Part shown: positions 1-7,193 of the stretch, piece after piece
How the letters are laid out: each line of letters starts with the position of its first letter
Numbering within the stretch: position 1 is the stretch's first letter
Assembly (NCBI GenBank): GCA_020429485.1
Contig: JAGQLK010000036.1
Coordinates: 1-8,807, forward strand
Origin: Candidatus Dojkabacteria bacterium
GTDB taxonomy: Bacteria; Patescibacteriota; Dojkabacteria; B142; OLB20
Length of the DNA stretch: 8,807 nt
Direction of reading: 5' to 3'
Notes under the pieces: model-generated
What the model saw: the letters and a program-made list of their open reading frames with translations, nothing else
Databases searched by the model: none
Told to the model about the DNA's origin: nothing
Made by a program: the position numbers and the translations under genes

Positions 1-453
1 GCAGAGAGGTATTTTGGAAATGTTGACGCAATTGATTTCACGGAGCCGTCTTTCGATCTTAACAAACTGAAAACCGATTACGATATTTTGTACTTAAATG
101 GTGGAAATATCTTCTACTTAGAAAAAGCAATCAGAGAACATGATTTTGCTGAAGCAATTAATTTTTTCATAGAGAATAAGTTATTTATCGGTGAGAGCGC
201 AGGAGCTGCTATATTAGGAATTGATATTTATCCATTGAGACACCTAGACGATATAGATGCAGTTGAAAATGCTTCTAAAAAGGGTCTTGAGATAGTAAAA
301 TTCAACATCTTGCCACATTATGATAATAATGAGCTAGCCGAACAAATAAAGCTAGCCGAGAAAGATTTTCTAAGTAGCTCCGCTGACTTGTTAACAATAA
401 ATGAAAAACAAGGAGTCATAACCGATGGAGAAGAGATTATTGGGTATGAATAA
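1..453 (+). CDS. Peptidase S51 / class-I glutamine-amidotransferase-like protein, 3' part only
   Basis: The reading frame is open from the first base to a TAA stop and gives 150 residues. The N-terminal quarter to third is missing at the window edge (family members are usually 200-230 residues). A GGN turn (LNGGNIF, residues 32-38) is followed by the nucleophile elbow GESAGA with Ser66. An Asp pair lies at 83-84 and LPHYD places His106 about 40 residues after the serine. This order matches the Ser-Asp-His triad of dipeptidase E. Family knowledge: S51 peptidases cleave Asp-X dipeptides or cyanophycin-type bonds in the cytoplasm, and many homologues are uncharacterised. The substrate here cannot be told. 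The next gene starts 6 nt after the stop, so the two are probably co-transcribed. The TTG at 88 lies inside the conserved fold and is not the true start. Confidence 0.85.
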   Translation, partial: AERYFGNVDAIDFTEPSFDLNKLKTDYDILYLNGGNIFYLEKAIREHDFAEAINFFIENKLFIGESAGAAILGIDIYPLRHLDDIDAVENASKKGLEIVKFNILPHYDNNELAEQIKLAEKDFLSSSADLLTINEKQGVITDGEEIIGYE

Positions 454-459
454 AATACG

Positions 460-1200
460 ATGAAACAAGAAACAATACTTCAAAATAAAGAGGGACCTCA
501 GGTTGTCAGAGTACTTCTCGAATTCAATTTACCACTGATCTCTTATCCTGATACTGGTGTTTGGTGTTACATAATCAAAACAGGCGATAACACAGTAAGT
601 ATTTTCGATGCTGGCCCCAAATTCAAATCCCTTTTACCATTTAGACGTAAGTATTCAGGCGAGACTAATAACACAGACAAAATCATCAATACACTTGATG
701 ATTTTTTTCCGGGATATAAAGTAGATCAAATCTTATGCTCTCATTACCATTATGATCATGCAGAAAATGCTCCAGATTTACAGAATAGACTACTAGAATT
801 ACATGGGAACTTAGCACCAATAAGACTTCACGCCAATGATCTTGAAAACAAAAAAGCATTTAAGTTTATGAAAACACATGTAGAAGATCTGTTTAAGCAT
901 GCTGAATATGATAAATGGCATCTGGGTAATAGTGTAGAGGATAATGAGAATTTAGGTAATTCTGGTTTCGTCATTGTTCATACACCCGGGCACACTTCTG
1001 GAGCAATTTCGTTGGTGAATAATATAGAAAAAATTGCAATTACTGGTTGGTGGATTGAAGAACAATCTTCTCCCTTCGTGAAAGTATTTCAATCAACCGT
1101 TGTAGATGAAGATACCAAGAATTTTGCCGCCACAATCAAGAAAATTAAAAGAGATGATTACAAATATTATTTCTTGCATCCTCAGGTAGATAAGTACTAA
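460..1200 (+). CDS. Metallo-beta-lactamase-fold hydrolase
   Basis: 246 residues, with no signal peptide, so probably cytoplasmic. Asp50 in IFDAG is the usual first motif. The metal signature HYHYDH spans residues 95-100, HTPGH spans 174-178 with ligand His178, and His240 in FLHPQ fits the final histidine. The family includes glyoxalase II-like thioesterases, lactonases, phosphodiesterases and nucleases; the sequence alone does not choose among them. Odd point: the strand that normally ends in a metal-bridging Asp (often TGD) reads TGWW at 195-198, so that Asp seems to be missing or displaced. The ATG lies 6 nt after the upstream stop with no Shine-Dalgarno motif, which suggests translational coupling to the S51-like gene. 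Fold confidence is high, specific function unknown. Confidence 0.9.
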   Translation: MKQETILQNKEGPQVVRVLLEFNLPLISYPDTGVWCYIIKTGDNTVSIFDAGPKFKSLLPFRRKYSGETNNTDKIINTLDDFFPGYKVDQILCSHYHYDHAENAPDLQNRLLELHGNLAPIRLHANDLENKKAFKFMKTHVEDLFKHAEYDKWHLGNSVEDNENLGNSGFVIVHTPGHTSGAISLVNNIEKIAITGWWIEEQSSPFVKVFQSTVVDEDTKNFAATIKKIKRDDYKYYFLHPQVDKY

Positions 1201-1259
1201 CCGCCTATACGTATCTTATTTGTAACATCCAGCTATAATCTCACAGAATAATAACTATT

Positions 1260-1286
1260 AGAGACGATTTCTCTGTTGTATTTTTT
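1260..1286 (+). terminator. Weak candidate intrinsic terminator after the MBL gene
   Basis: A 5-bp AT-rich hairpin (AGAGA, loop CGATT, TCTCT; 1260-1274) is followed by GTTGTA and then six T residues (1281-1286). It is in the right place, 60 nt after the MBL stop. The stem is short and the T run is not adjacent to it, so termination would be weak. The same left arm can instead pair with 1329-1334. Confidence 0.3.
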
Positions 1287-1334
1287 GATACGTCCTCGCC
1301 ATTTCAGCTGAATAAAAGGGCGTATTTAGTCTCT
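1260..1334. repeat. Nested imperfect inverted repeat, possible structured RNA or palindromic element
   Basis: An outer pair AGAGAC (1260-1265) / GTCTCT (1329-1334) encloses an inner pair ATACGTCCT (1288-1296) / AGGGCGTAT (1317-1325). The inner pair is 9 bp with one G-T wobble. The 20-nt inner loop contains the 10-bp palindrome TTCAGCTGAA (1303-1312). Alternative pairings exist: AGAGA with TCTCT at 1270-1274, and CGCC 1297-1300 with GGCG 1319-1322. The role is unknown. It could be a bidirectional terminator, a small palindromic repeat or a leader structure. Confidence 0.5.
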
Positions 1335-1414
1335 CTGATTCTTTCTATTGAACTCAAAGTAATTCATATTTCTTCCTCATCCTGTCAAAATATAACTTTT
1401 ATCAAGAAACGGTT

Positions 1415-1443
1415 TTGTTCATAGGTGCTTATTAATTTATAAT
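1415..1443 (+). promoter_or_regulatory. Sigma70-type promoter for pepF
   Basis: A perfect TATAAT -10 box (1438-1443) lies 17 bp downstream of TTGTTC (1415-1420), which keeps the TTG core of the -35 box. Transcription would start near 1450 and leave a leader of about 30 nt before the ATG at 1480. Confidence 0.55.
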
Positions 1444-1479
1444 CATTTTGTATTAACCTTATGAAATTATTAATTGATT

Positions 1480-3270
1480 ATGAGTAAAATTTCTCCTATC
1501 GAATGGGACCTTTCTGATCTATACAAAAGTATTTCCGATCCTCAAATTACAAAAGACAAAAATAAGACAAAGAAATTAGTAAAGCTATTTACTGAAAGTT
1601 ACAAAGGGAAGATTAACAAACAGGGCATAACTGCGAAAAAGCTAACTCAAGCGATAGGTGAGTTAGAAGGAATATTTTCATTGATTTATAAATATGGAAT
1701 TTACTCATCCCTTATTAAAAGTAAAGATACATCTTCTGAAACAATTGCAGCTTTTGCTCAAGGGATAGATGAATTTATAAATGAACAAGCAAATCAGCTA
1801 CTATTCTTTGAACTTGAGCTTGTACAAATACCACAGAAGAAAATCAAAGATATGCTCAAAGACAAAGCATTATCTGAGTACAAACACTACATTGAACATG
1901 AGCTGATTTTTAAGCCATACAGGTTAAATGAATCTGAAGAAATAGTCATGAGTAAAAAGGCTCAAACAGGTAGTAGTGCATTTGTAAGGCTATTCAACGA
2001 ACTTAACTCAAACCTAAAATATGAACTGACAGTCGATGGGAAGATCAAAGAACTTACTTATGCTGAATTGGTTCCGTACTTAAGTAATCATCCTGACAGA
2101 AAGTTAAGACAGAAAGCAGCTGAAAGTATGTCAGCTTCATTAAAAGACAATAGTAAACTATTTGCTTTCATCTTAAATACTCTTCTTTTAGATAAGAAAA
2201 ATAATGATGAAATCCGAAACTATGATTACCAAGAACAATCTACTTATTTAGGCTACCAAGTCGATAAAGAAGTAGTAGATAAAATGGTAAAAGTAATTTC
2301 ATCGAAGTACACAATAAGTGAAAAGTTTTACCTGCATAAGAAAAATGTACTTGGCCTAAAAGAATTGTATGAATGGGATAGGTATTCAAAAGTAATAGAC
2401 GTTGAAGATACGAAGTATACATGGGAAGAATCTCAGGAAATGGTTTTAGATGCTTTCAAAGAATTTTCTGAAGAATTTTATGAAATAGCGAAATTATTTT
2501 TTGATAATAAATGGATAGATGCAAAAGTTACAAAGGGTAAAGTAGCAGGTGCATTTTGTAGTTTAGGATTACCAGATACCCATCCATACATTTTACTAAA
2601 CTTTACTGGGCAGTTAAGAGATATATTGACCCTGGCTCATGAACTTGGCCATGGTATTCATGCATATATGAGTAGAGGGCAGAAGCTATTTCAATTCTGG
2701 CCTTCAACTGCAGTTGCAGAGATAGCTAGTGTATTCTGTGAATCTATAGTCTTTGATAAATTAATTAATCAGATTGAATCAAAAGAGCAAAAAGCAGAAT
2801 TACTTGGAGATAAGATACAAGACATATTTGCAACTATTTTTAGACAAACATCTTTTCATCTCTTCGAACAAGATATTCATAGAGCAAGAAGAGAAGAAGG
2901 AGAGCTCTCAATTGATAGGTTTGGAGAGCTTTTTCAAAATCGCCTTCAGGAAATGTTCGGTACTGGATTAAAGCTGACTGATGGACATAAGAATTGGTGG
3001 ATGCCAGTAGGGCATTTCTATAATTACAATTTCTATGTATTTACATATGCATTTGGAGAAACTCTTGCAACCTCACTTTTTGCTAAATATAAGAAAGAAG
3101 GAAGTAAAATGGTAAAACAGTATACATCTGCATTATCACAAGGAGGTAATAGAACACCACTAGAGCTGACTGAAATCATGGGTGCGGATGTGAAGCATAA
3201 GGATTTCTGGATCAATGGGCTTAATCTTATTGATGCATATGTGACAGAATTTATCGAGCTCACTAAATAA
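1480..3270 (+). CDS. pepF: M3-family oligoendopeptidase F (zinc metallopeptidase)
   Basis: 596 residues, the usual length for PepF/M3B peptidases, which cut short peptides in the cytoplasm and so recycle peptide fragments. The N-terminus has the family hallmark WDLSDLY. The zinc site HELGH is at residues 387-391, followed by a glutamate in VAEIAS (Glu414) that fits the third ligand, 27 residues after the first histidine. Near the C-terminus, HFYNYNFYVFTYAFGE matches the conserved His/Tyr-containing active-site stretch of M3 enzymes. There is no signal peptide. I chose ATG 1480 rather than the in-frame TTG 1474 because family proteins begin close to WDLSDLY and ATG is the stronger codon; there is no Shine-Dalgarno motif at either. 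The gene stands alone behind its own promoter. It appears intact and active. Confidence 0.95.
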   Translation: MSKISPIEWDLSDLYKSISDPQITKDKNKTKKLVKLFTESYKGKINKQGITAKKLTQAIGELEGIFSLIYKYGIYSSLIKSKDTSSETIAAFAQGIDEFINEQANQLLFFELELVQIPQKKIKDMLKDKALSEYKHYIEHELIFKPYRLNESEEIVMSKKAQTGSSAFVRLFNELNSNLKYELTVDGKIKELTYAELVPYLSNHPDRKLRQKAAESMSASLKDNSKLFAFILNTLLLDKKNNDEIRNYDYQEQSTYLGYQVDKEVVDKMVKVISSKYTISEKFYLHKKNVLGLKELYEWDRYSKVIDVEDTKYTWEESQEMVLDAFKEFSEEFYEIAKLFFDNKWIDAKVTKGKVAGAFCSLGLPDTHPYILLNFTGQLRDILTLAHELGHGIHAYMSRGQKLFQFWPSTAVAEIASVFCESIVFDKLINQIESKEQKAELLGDKIQDIFATIFRQTSFHLFEQDIHRARREEGELSIDRFGELFQNRLQEMFGTGLKLTDGHKNWWMPVGHFYNYNFYVFTYAFGETLATSLFAKYKKEGSKMVKQYTSALSQGGNRTPLELTEIMGADVKHKDFWINGLNLIDAYVTEFIELTK

Positions 3271-3275
3271 TTACA

Positions 3276-3320
3276 TACTATAAGATTACTAAGTGTCTGA
3301 ACAAGATAGAGCTTATAGTA
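3276..3320. repeat. 9-bp perfect inverted repeat downstream of pepF
   Basis: TACTATAAG (3276-3284) is the exact reverse complement of CTTATAGTA (3312-3320), with 27 nt between the arms. It lies just after the pepF stop and ends 5 bp before the -35 box of the next promoter. No T tract follows, so it is a poor intrinsic terminator. It could be an operator, an RNA-end hairpin or chance in AT-rich DNA. Confidence 0.35.
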
Positions 3321-3325
3321 AAGTG

Positions 3326-3354
3326 TTGTCATTACTTATAAAAAGAGATATTCT
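3326..3354 (+). promoter_or_regulatory. Promoter for the surface-protein pair
   Basis: TTGTCA (3326-3331, five of six -35 bases) and TATTCT (3349-3354, four of six -10 bases) are separated by exactly 17 bp. A start near 3361 would give a leader of about 17 nt before the ATG at 3378. A small hairpin-capable sequence, AGATA-TTC-TATCT (3346-3358), overlaps the -10 box. Confidence 0.5.
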
Positions 3355-3377
3355 ATCTTAGATAACATTTCTCTTTA

Positions 3378-4613
3378 ATGAATAGATTTATAAGTACTTT
3401 TGCAGTAATTTTTGCATTCATAGTACTACCTGGAACAATCTACGCCCAAAGTAATCTTGATTCTACTAATTACCGTATATTAGATCCTAATGTTGATGCA
3501 GGAGGAGGACAAGAGTCTAGTACTTCATTTTCTCTAATTGGTAGCGTCAATGAACTTTCAGATTCAAGATTAACTAGTGGAAGCTATGAACTTAAAGCAG
3601 GTTTTCCAAATGGAATTTTAGCAAATGTTCCAGTTATTAATTGCTTCGAGACAGATACCACCTCTGGCACAACCAATTGTAACTATTTCCCAAATGCAAA
3701 TGGTGCACAAGGAGAATGTGGAAACCCCGGCTGCTACAACAGAGCGAAACTCGAAATTGATGACCAAAATAATCCAATCGATACAATATATTTGGTTCAG
3801 ATTACGGATACTACAAATTCTGTAACATACTATTTACAGAGCGATCATACCTTAGGCACAAGTTACGATATAAATGATTTTCTGACACAGTGCTTCTTGG
3901 AAGGAATAGATGTAGATGACACTGCATGTGATGACAGTGGTGATGCAAATTGGGATGAAGATTTACAAAGATACAATATCCTGGGCTTATTAAGCGAGAC
4001 AGATTATGAGGTTAGTGTTGCAGCATTAAGTGGTGACTTTACAGGTACGAGATTCAGTCAGGTAGCTACTACTACAACTCAAGTACCTAGCATAACATTC
4101 GATCTTGATATAGCCAGTGCTGATTCTGAGTCCTCAGCTCCTTATTCAGTAGATATTGGAGAAATAACAACGGTATCAGTGGCAACAGCTACGGATCTAA
4201 TTTGGATTGATCTAGGGACCAATTCGAATAATGGCAGCAGTGTTTTTGTCAGAGACATAGCAGGCCAATTATTATCACCATCAACTTCAGAGACTATACC
4301 ATCAGAATCAGAGGATTTAGCATCTGACCCAAATGCTAACGGTGGATATGGACTCAAAATACAAAGCGTATCAGAAAACAGTTTAGGTCCTTTACAAGAG
4401 GGTCCTGTATATAGTACAACTGGTAGCGATGAGGTTGGGGCATTGAGCTCAATAAACACTTTATTAGTATTTACTGACACTACAGGAACAAATTTAGGCC
4501 CAATTTCAGGAGGTAGAGCTAGTCTAGCAGTAAAAGCACGTTCAATAGTCACAGATGCTGCTGCTAGTGACTATTCCGATGAGATAACATTTATTGCAAT
4601 TGGTAATTTTTAA
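3378..4613 (+). CDS. Secreted beta-rich surface protein, CPR-type, no membrane anchor
   Basis: 411 residues. A signal peptide occupies residues 1-23 (hydrophobic core, cleavage after IYA, mature protein starting Gln24). Residues 29-76 hold three similar short units, STNYRIL, STSFSLIGS and SGSYELKAGF, around a GGG turn; I know this layout from many exported CPR proteins of unknown role. Residues about 118-232 look fibronectin-III-like (DTIYLVQI, TDYEVSVAAL). A Ser/Thr/Asp-rich beta domain runs from about 233 and ends SDEITFIAIGNF. Six cysteines (89, 101, 114, 119, 172, 184) cluster in the middle. There is no sortase signal and no C-terminal membrane segment, so the protein is released or held by a partner. 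The next gene, 13 nt after the stop, encodes a membrane-anchored exported protein, a likely partner. Function unknown; adhesion or surface-layer roles are guesses. Confidence 0.85.
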   Translation: MNRFISTFAVIFAFIVLPGTIYAQSNLDSTNYRILDPNVDAGGGQESSTSFSLIGSVNELSDSRLTSGSYELKAGFPNGILANVPVINCFETDTTSGTTNCNYFPNANGAQGECGNPGCYNRAKLEIDDQNNPIDTIYLVQITDTTNSVTYYLQSDHTLGTSYDINDFLTQCFLEGIDVDDTACDDSGDANWDEDLQRYNILGLLSETDYEVSVAALSGDFTGTRFSQVATTTTQVPSITFDLDIASADSESSAPYSVDIGEITTVSVATATDLIWIDLGTNSNNGSSVFVRDIAGQLLSPSTSETIPSESEDLASDPNANGGYGLKIQSVSENSLGPLQEGPVYSTTGSDEVGALSSINTLLVFTDTTGTNLGPISGGRASLAVKARSIVTDAAASDYSDEITFIAIGNF

Positions 4614-4626
4614 TTTAAAATCTTTC

Positions 4627-5544
4627 ATGAAAAAAATAACAACACTACTTTTAGTATTATTAACACTTAGCATTTTCACTACAAATATCTACGCACAAGA
4701 AGAGACAGATGCAACAGAGAGTACCGAAGAGATAATAGCTACATCTGGAATTACAGTTTCTCCACCCACCATAGAGATAAGCCAAGGAGATTTAGGGAAG
4801 AAATATACAATAGAAATTACGAATAACACTGAAAGTGCTGTTACATTTACAGCTAGTGAGGAATACGTACAACGAAATGATCAGAAACAAACAGAAATTA
4901 TTGAAAGAGAAGACTCAAATATGCTTGATTTTATTGAAGAGCCATTCTCAGTAGCACCAGGAGAAACATATCCATTCACGGTTAGAGTTAAATTATCAGT
5001 AGCGTCTACAGATGGAATTTATCCAGCAATAGCCTTTACAGAATCCGGTGATGAAAGTGACTTAAACATTTCATCACAGATAATGACAGTTTTCCTGGTA
5101 CAAAATTTTGATGGTGAAGCTTCAGTAGATACTAACATTGAATTAGGATCATCAATGGTTACTTCATCAAAGGTTACAATTAGTGGTGATATTCTAAATG
5201 ATGGAAGTAAGTATTATAGACCTACAGGAACAATAAAAGTATTAAAGGGAGAGACAGTACTTTACGAGAAACAACTAACAACACAGATTGAAGGATTGTT
5301 ATTTCCAAATGAATCTGTAGATTACGAGATAGAATGGGAAAACGATGAAAATCCATTTACTGCTTTTGGAACATATACTGTTGAAGTATCAATTTCTCCA
5401 ACACCATTTTCTGCAACCCAAATTGCTAGAATACAGTATATTTATATCCCAATAGAACTCATTGGAGCTGTCATTGGAGGCATAGTTGTTTTAGTAGGAA
5501 TAGGTTTTGGAATCACAAAATTAAAAAAGAAAAAGCAGAAATAA
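4627..5544 (+). CDS. Membrane-anchored exported Ig-like protein, DUF916/DUF3324-like architecture
   Basis: 305 residues. A signal peptide spans residues 1-23 and ends IYA before Gln24, at the same position as in the upstream protein. An acidic linker follows. A first beta domain contains SPPTIEISQGDLGKKYTIEI and TNNTESAVTF, a pattern typical of the DUF916-like Ig folds. A second beta domain follows, with GDILNDGS and YTVEVSISPTP. A single membrane segment (about 276-297) is followed by a Lys-rich cytoplasmic tail. This layout resembles WxL-interacting proteins of Gram-positive bacteria, which hold secreted partners at the wall; the family match is by layout and style only. ATG 4627 is preferred over the in-frame TTG 4594, which overlaps the previous gene and puts 11 extra residues before a perfect signal peptide. 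Probably co-transcribed with the upstream gene. Confidence 0.85.
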   Translation: MKKITTLLLVLLTLSIFTTNIYAQEETDATESTEEIIATSGITVSPPTIEISQGDLGKKYTIEITNNTESAVTFTASEEYVQRNDQKQTEIIEREDSNMLDFIEEPFSVAPGETYPFTVRVKLSVASTDGIYPAIAFTESGDESDLNISSQIMTVFLVQNFDGEASVDTNIELGSSMVTSSKVTISGDILNDGSKYYRPTGTIKVLKGETVLYEKQLTTQIEGLLFPNESVDYEIEWENDENPFTAFGTYTVEVSISPTPFSATQIARIQYIYIPIELIGAVIGGIVVLVGIGFGITKLKKKKQK

Positions 5545-5554
5545 TTTACTCATT

Positions 5555-5563
5555 TGTTATAAT
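5555..5563 (+). promoter_or_regulatory. Extended -10 promoter for tyrS
   Basis: TGTTATAAT is a perfect extended -10 element (TGn + TATAAT). No -35 box is visible at the right distance, which an extended -10 can compensate for. Transcription would start near 5570, giving a leader of about 18 nt without a ribosome-binding motif. It lies in the 43-nt gap after the membrane-anchor gene. Confidence 0.55.
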
Positions 5564-5587
5564 AGTTCAACTTAAAATAAGATTGTT

Positions 5588-7189
5588 ATGAAAAATATAG
5601 TATTCGGAAAAATAACCAATATTGCTCAAGATGAAAAGAGTAACAACCTCAATATCTTGAAAATAAATATTGGAGAGAAAGAAGTAGTAGCTGTTACAAA
5701 AGCAAGAAATTATAGACAGAATGATATTGTAGTTGTAGCTTTACCAGGTGCAGAAGTTATTAATCCGAAAGATACAAATACTACATTTAAGGTAGAAGAG
5801 CGTGAAATTAATGGAACTACATCTGAATGTATGCTTTGTTCAGCGGTTGAATTAGGGTTATTCCATACCAGTGTAGGTATACTTATCGTGAAGGATAATA
5901 GCAAATTACCAGGAGAAGAATATGATACTAGCATACTAGAAAAACATATACATATAACCTCTAATACAAACGTAAATAGTGATCCAGAAGCAGTAGATGA
6001 TTTTCTAAACAGAGGACCAGTAGAAATTATTGGGAAAGACGAACTTAGAGAAAAAATGCTTAGCGGTAGACAGTTAAGAGCTTATATTGGATACGATGTA
6101 AGTGGTCCTAATCTACACTTAGGTAATGGTAGCACAATGATGAAGCTCAGAGACTGGCAAAAGCTAGGACACTATACTGTTGTTCTAATAGGTGACTACA
6201 CTGCAAGGGTAGGTGATCATAGCGATAAACTAGAGAAAAGAAAAAGACTTGATGTTGATGAGATAGAAAAAAATAAACAATTGTTCGAAGAACAATTCGG
6301 AAAACTAATTGATCTAGAAAATGCAGAAGTAAGATTTAATAGTGAATGGTTAGAACCATTGACTTTCAATGATGTAATTACGCTAACATCTCTTTTTTCA
6401 GTTCAGCAAATGATCGAAAGAGAAAATTTTGCATTAAGACTAGAAAATAATACTACTATTGGCCTAGAAGAACTTATGTACCCTCTAATGCAAGGATATG
6501 ATGCATACGCACTAGATGTAGATTTACAGATTGGTGGAACTGACCAGATTTTTAATATGCTTTCTGGTAGAAAAATTATGAAAAGCTTTGGTCGAGACCC
6601 TTTAGCAGTCATCACGATGCCACTTATCCCAGGTACAGATGGTAGAAAAATGAGTAAGAGTTGGAATAACTATGTTCCTATGAATGCATCAGCAAATGAC
6701 CTTTATGCAGGCATTATGTCTAGTACCGATGAAGTTATGGCAGATTACTTTAAGTTACTAACAAGAGTTCCTATGAGTGAAGTAGAGGAACTGTTAGCTA
6801 ATTTAGAAGCACCAGATACCAATCCAATGGACATCAAGAAGAAATTAGCATTCGAAGTTACCACAATTTACTATGACGAGACTTCCGCTTCTGAAGCAGC
6901 TGAACATTTTGAGAAAACTGTACAAAACAAAGAGATGCCTGAAGATATCAAAGAATTTAGTATTCAGAACTTACCTGATTCAGAACTTAATGAAAATCAG
7001 ATACAATTTAAATCATTACTCAATCTAGTCGGCATAGCTGAAAGCAACTCTGATGCCAAGAGATTGATCAGTTCTGGTGCTGTTGAAATAGATGGAGAGA
7101 AAATTACAGATCCTAATCAATTAATTGATGTTACCAAAATCGAAATATTAAAAAGTGGCAAGCGTAATTGGATTAAGTTTATTAAATAA
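5588..7189 (+). CDS. tyrS: Tyrosyl-tRNA synthetase with N-terminal PheT/YtpR-like tRNA-binding domain
   Basis: 533 residues, about 110-130 longer than usual bacterial TyrRS. It joins tyrosine to tRNA-Tyr for translation. From about residue 135 on it is a normal enzyme: LNRGPVEIIGKDELREKM entry helix, class-I HIGH-type motif HLGN at 177-180, IGDYTARVGD (201-210), QIGGTDQIFN (314-323) and KMSKS at 354-358. The KMSKS form points to the TyrZ-like rather than the KFGKT type. An S4 RNA-binding domain covers about 472-533. Residues 1-115 are different: IVFGKIT, LKINIG, VALPGAEV, INGTTSECMLCSAVELGL and GILIV follow in order the tRNA-binding OB-fold of PheT and YtpR. The HPNADKL motif of that family is degenerate here (DEKSNNL). 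No ATG, GTG or TTG lies in frame between 5891 and the ATG at 6056, which is already inside the synthetase fold, so a separate synthetase start is unlikely. Confidence 0.93.
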   Translation: MKNIVFGKITNIAQDEKSNNLNILKINIGEKEVVAVTKARNYRQNDIVVVALPGAEVINPKDTNTTFKVEEREINGTTSECMLCSAVELGLFHTSVGILIVKDNSKLPGEEYDTSILEKHIHITSNTNVNSDPEAVDDFLNRGPVEIIGKDELREKMLSGRQLRAYIGYDVSGPNLHLGNGSTMMKLRDWQKLGHYTVVLIGDYTARVGDHSDKLEKRKRLDVDEIEKNKQLFEEQFGKLIDLENAEVRFNSEWLEPLTFNDVITLTSLFSVQQMIERENFALRLENNTTIGLEELMYPLMQGYDAYALDVDLQIGGTDQIFNMLSGRKIMKSFGRDPLAVITMPLIPGTDGRKMSKSWNNYVPMNASANDLYAGIMSSTDEVMADYFKLLTRVPMSEVEELLANLEAPDTNPMDIKKKLAFEVTTIYYDETSASEAAEHFEKTVQNKEMPEDIKEFSIQNLPDSELNENQIQFKSLLNLVGIAESNSDAKRLISSGAVEIDGEKITDPNQLIDVTKIEILKSGKRNWIKFIK

Positions 7190-7193
7190 ATAA

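Larger units (their letters stand above)
1201..1479. other. Intergenic gap between the MBL gene and pepF
   Basis: 279 bases with no convincing gene on either strand. It holds a nested inverted repeat in its first half (1260-1334) and a promoter in its last part (1415-1443). No tRNA, CRISPR repeat or transposon end was recognised. A 14-codon minus-strand reading frame (1258-1302) overlaps the inverted repeat and is not supported as a gene. Confidence 0.7.

Noticed and set aside
1234..1239. TATAAT in the gap after the MBL gene
   Set aside because: No -35 element at 16-18 bp, and it would read into the inverted repeat more than 200 nt before pepF.
1258..1302. 14-codon minus-strand frame starting MARTYQK
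   Set aside because: Too short, interrupted by stops upstream, and overlapping the inverted repeat; could be a relic of a gene but nothing identifies it.
1474..1479. TTG start for the M3 peptidase, two codons upstream of the chosen ATG
   Set aside because: ATG at 1480 is the stronger codon and leaves the family-typical short N-terminus before WDLSDLY.
3033..3332. 99-codon open frame on the minus strand
   Set aside because: Mostly antisense to the conserved C-terminus of pepF, with no own motif or promoter.
4142..4552. 136-codon open frame on the minus strand
   Set aside because: It lies fully inside the secreted-protein gene, has low-complexity composition and no recognisable motif; it mirrors the codons of the + strand gene.
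4594..4626. TTG start for the membrane-anchored protein
   Set aside because: It overlaps the previous gene and adds 11 residues before a textbook signal peptide starting at ATG 4627.
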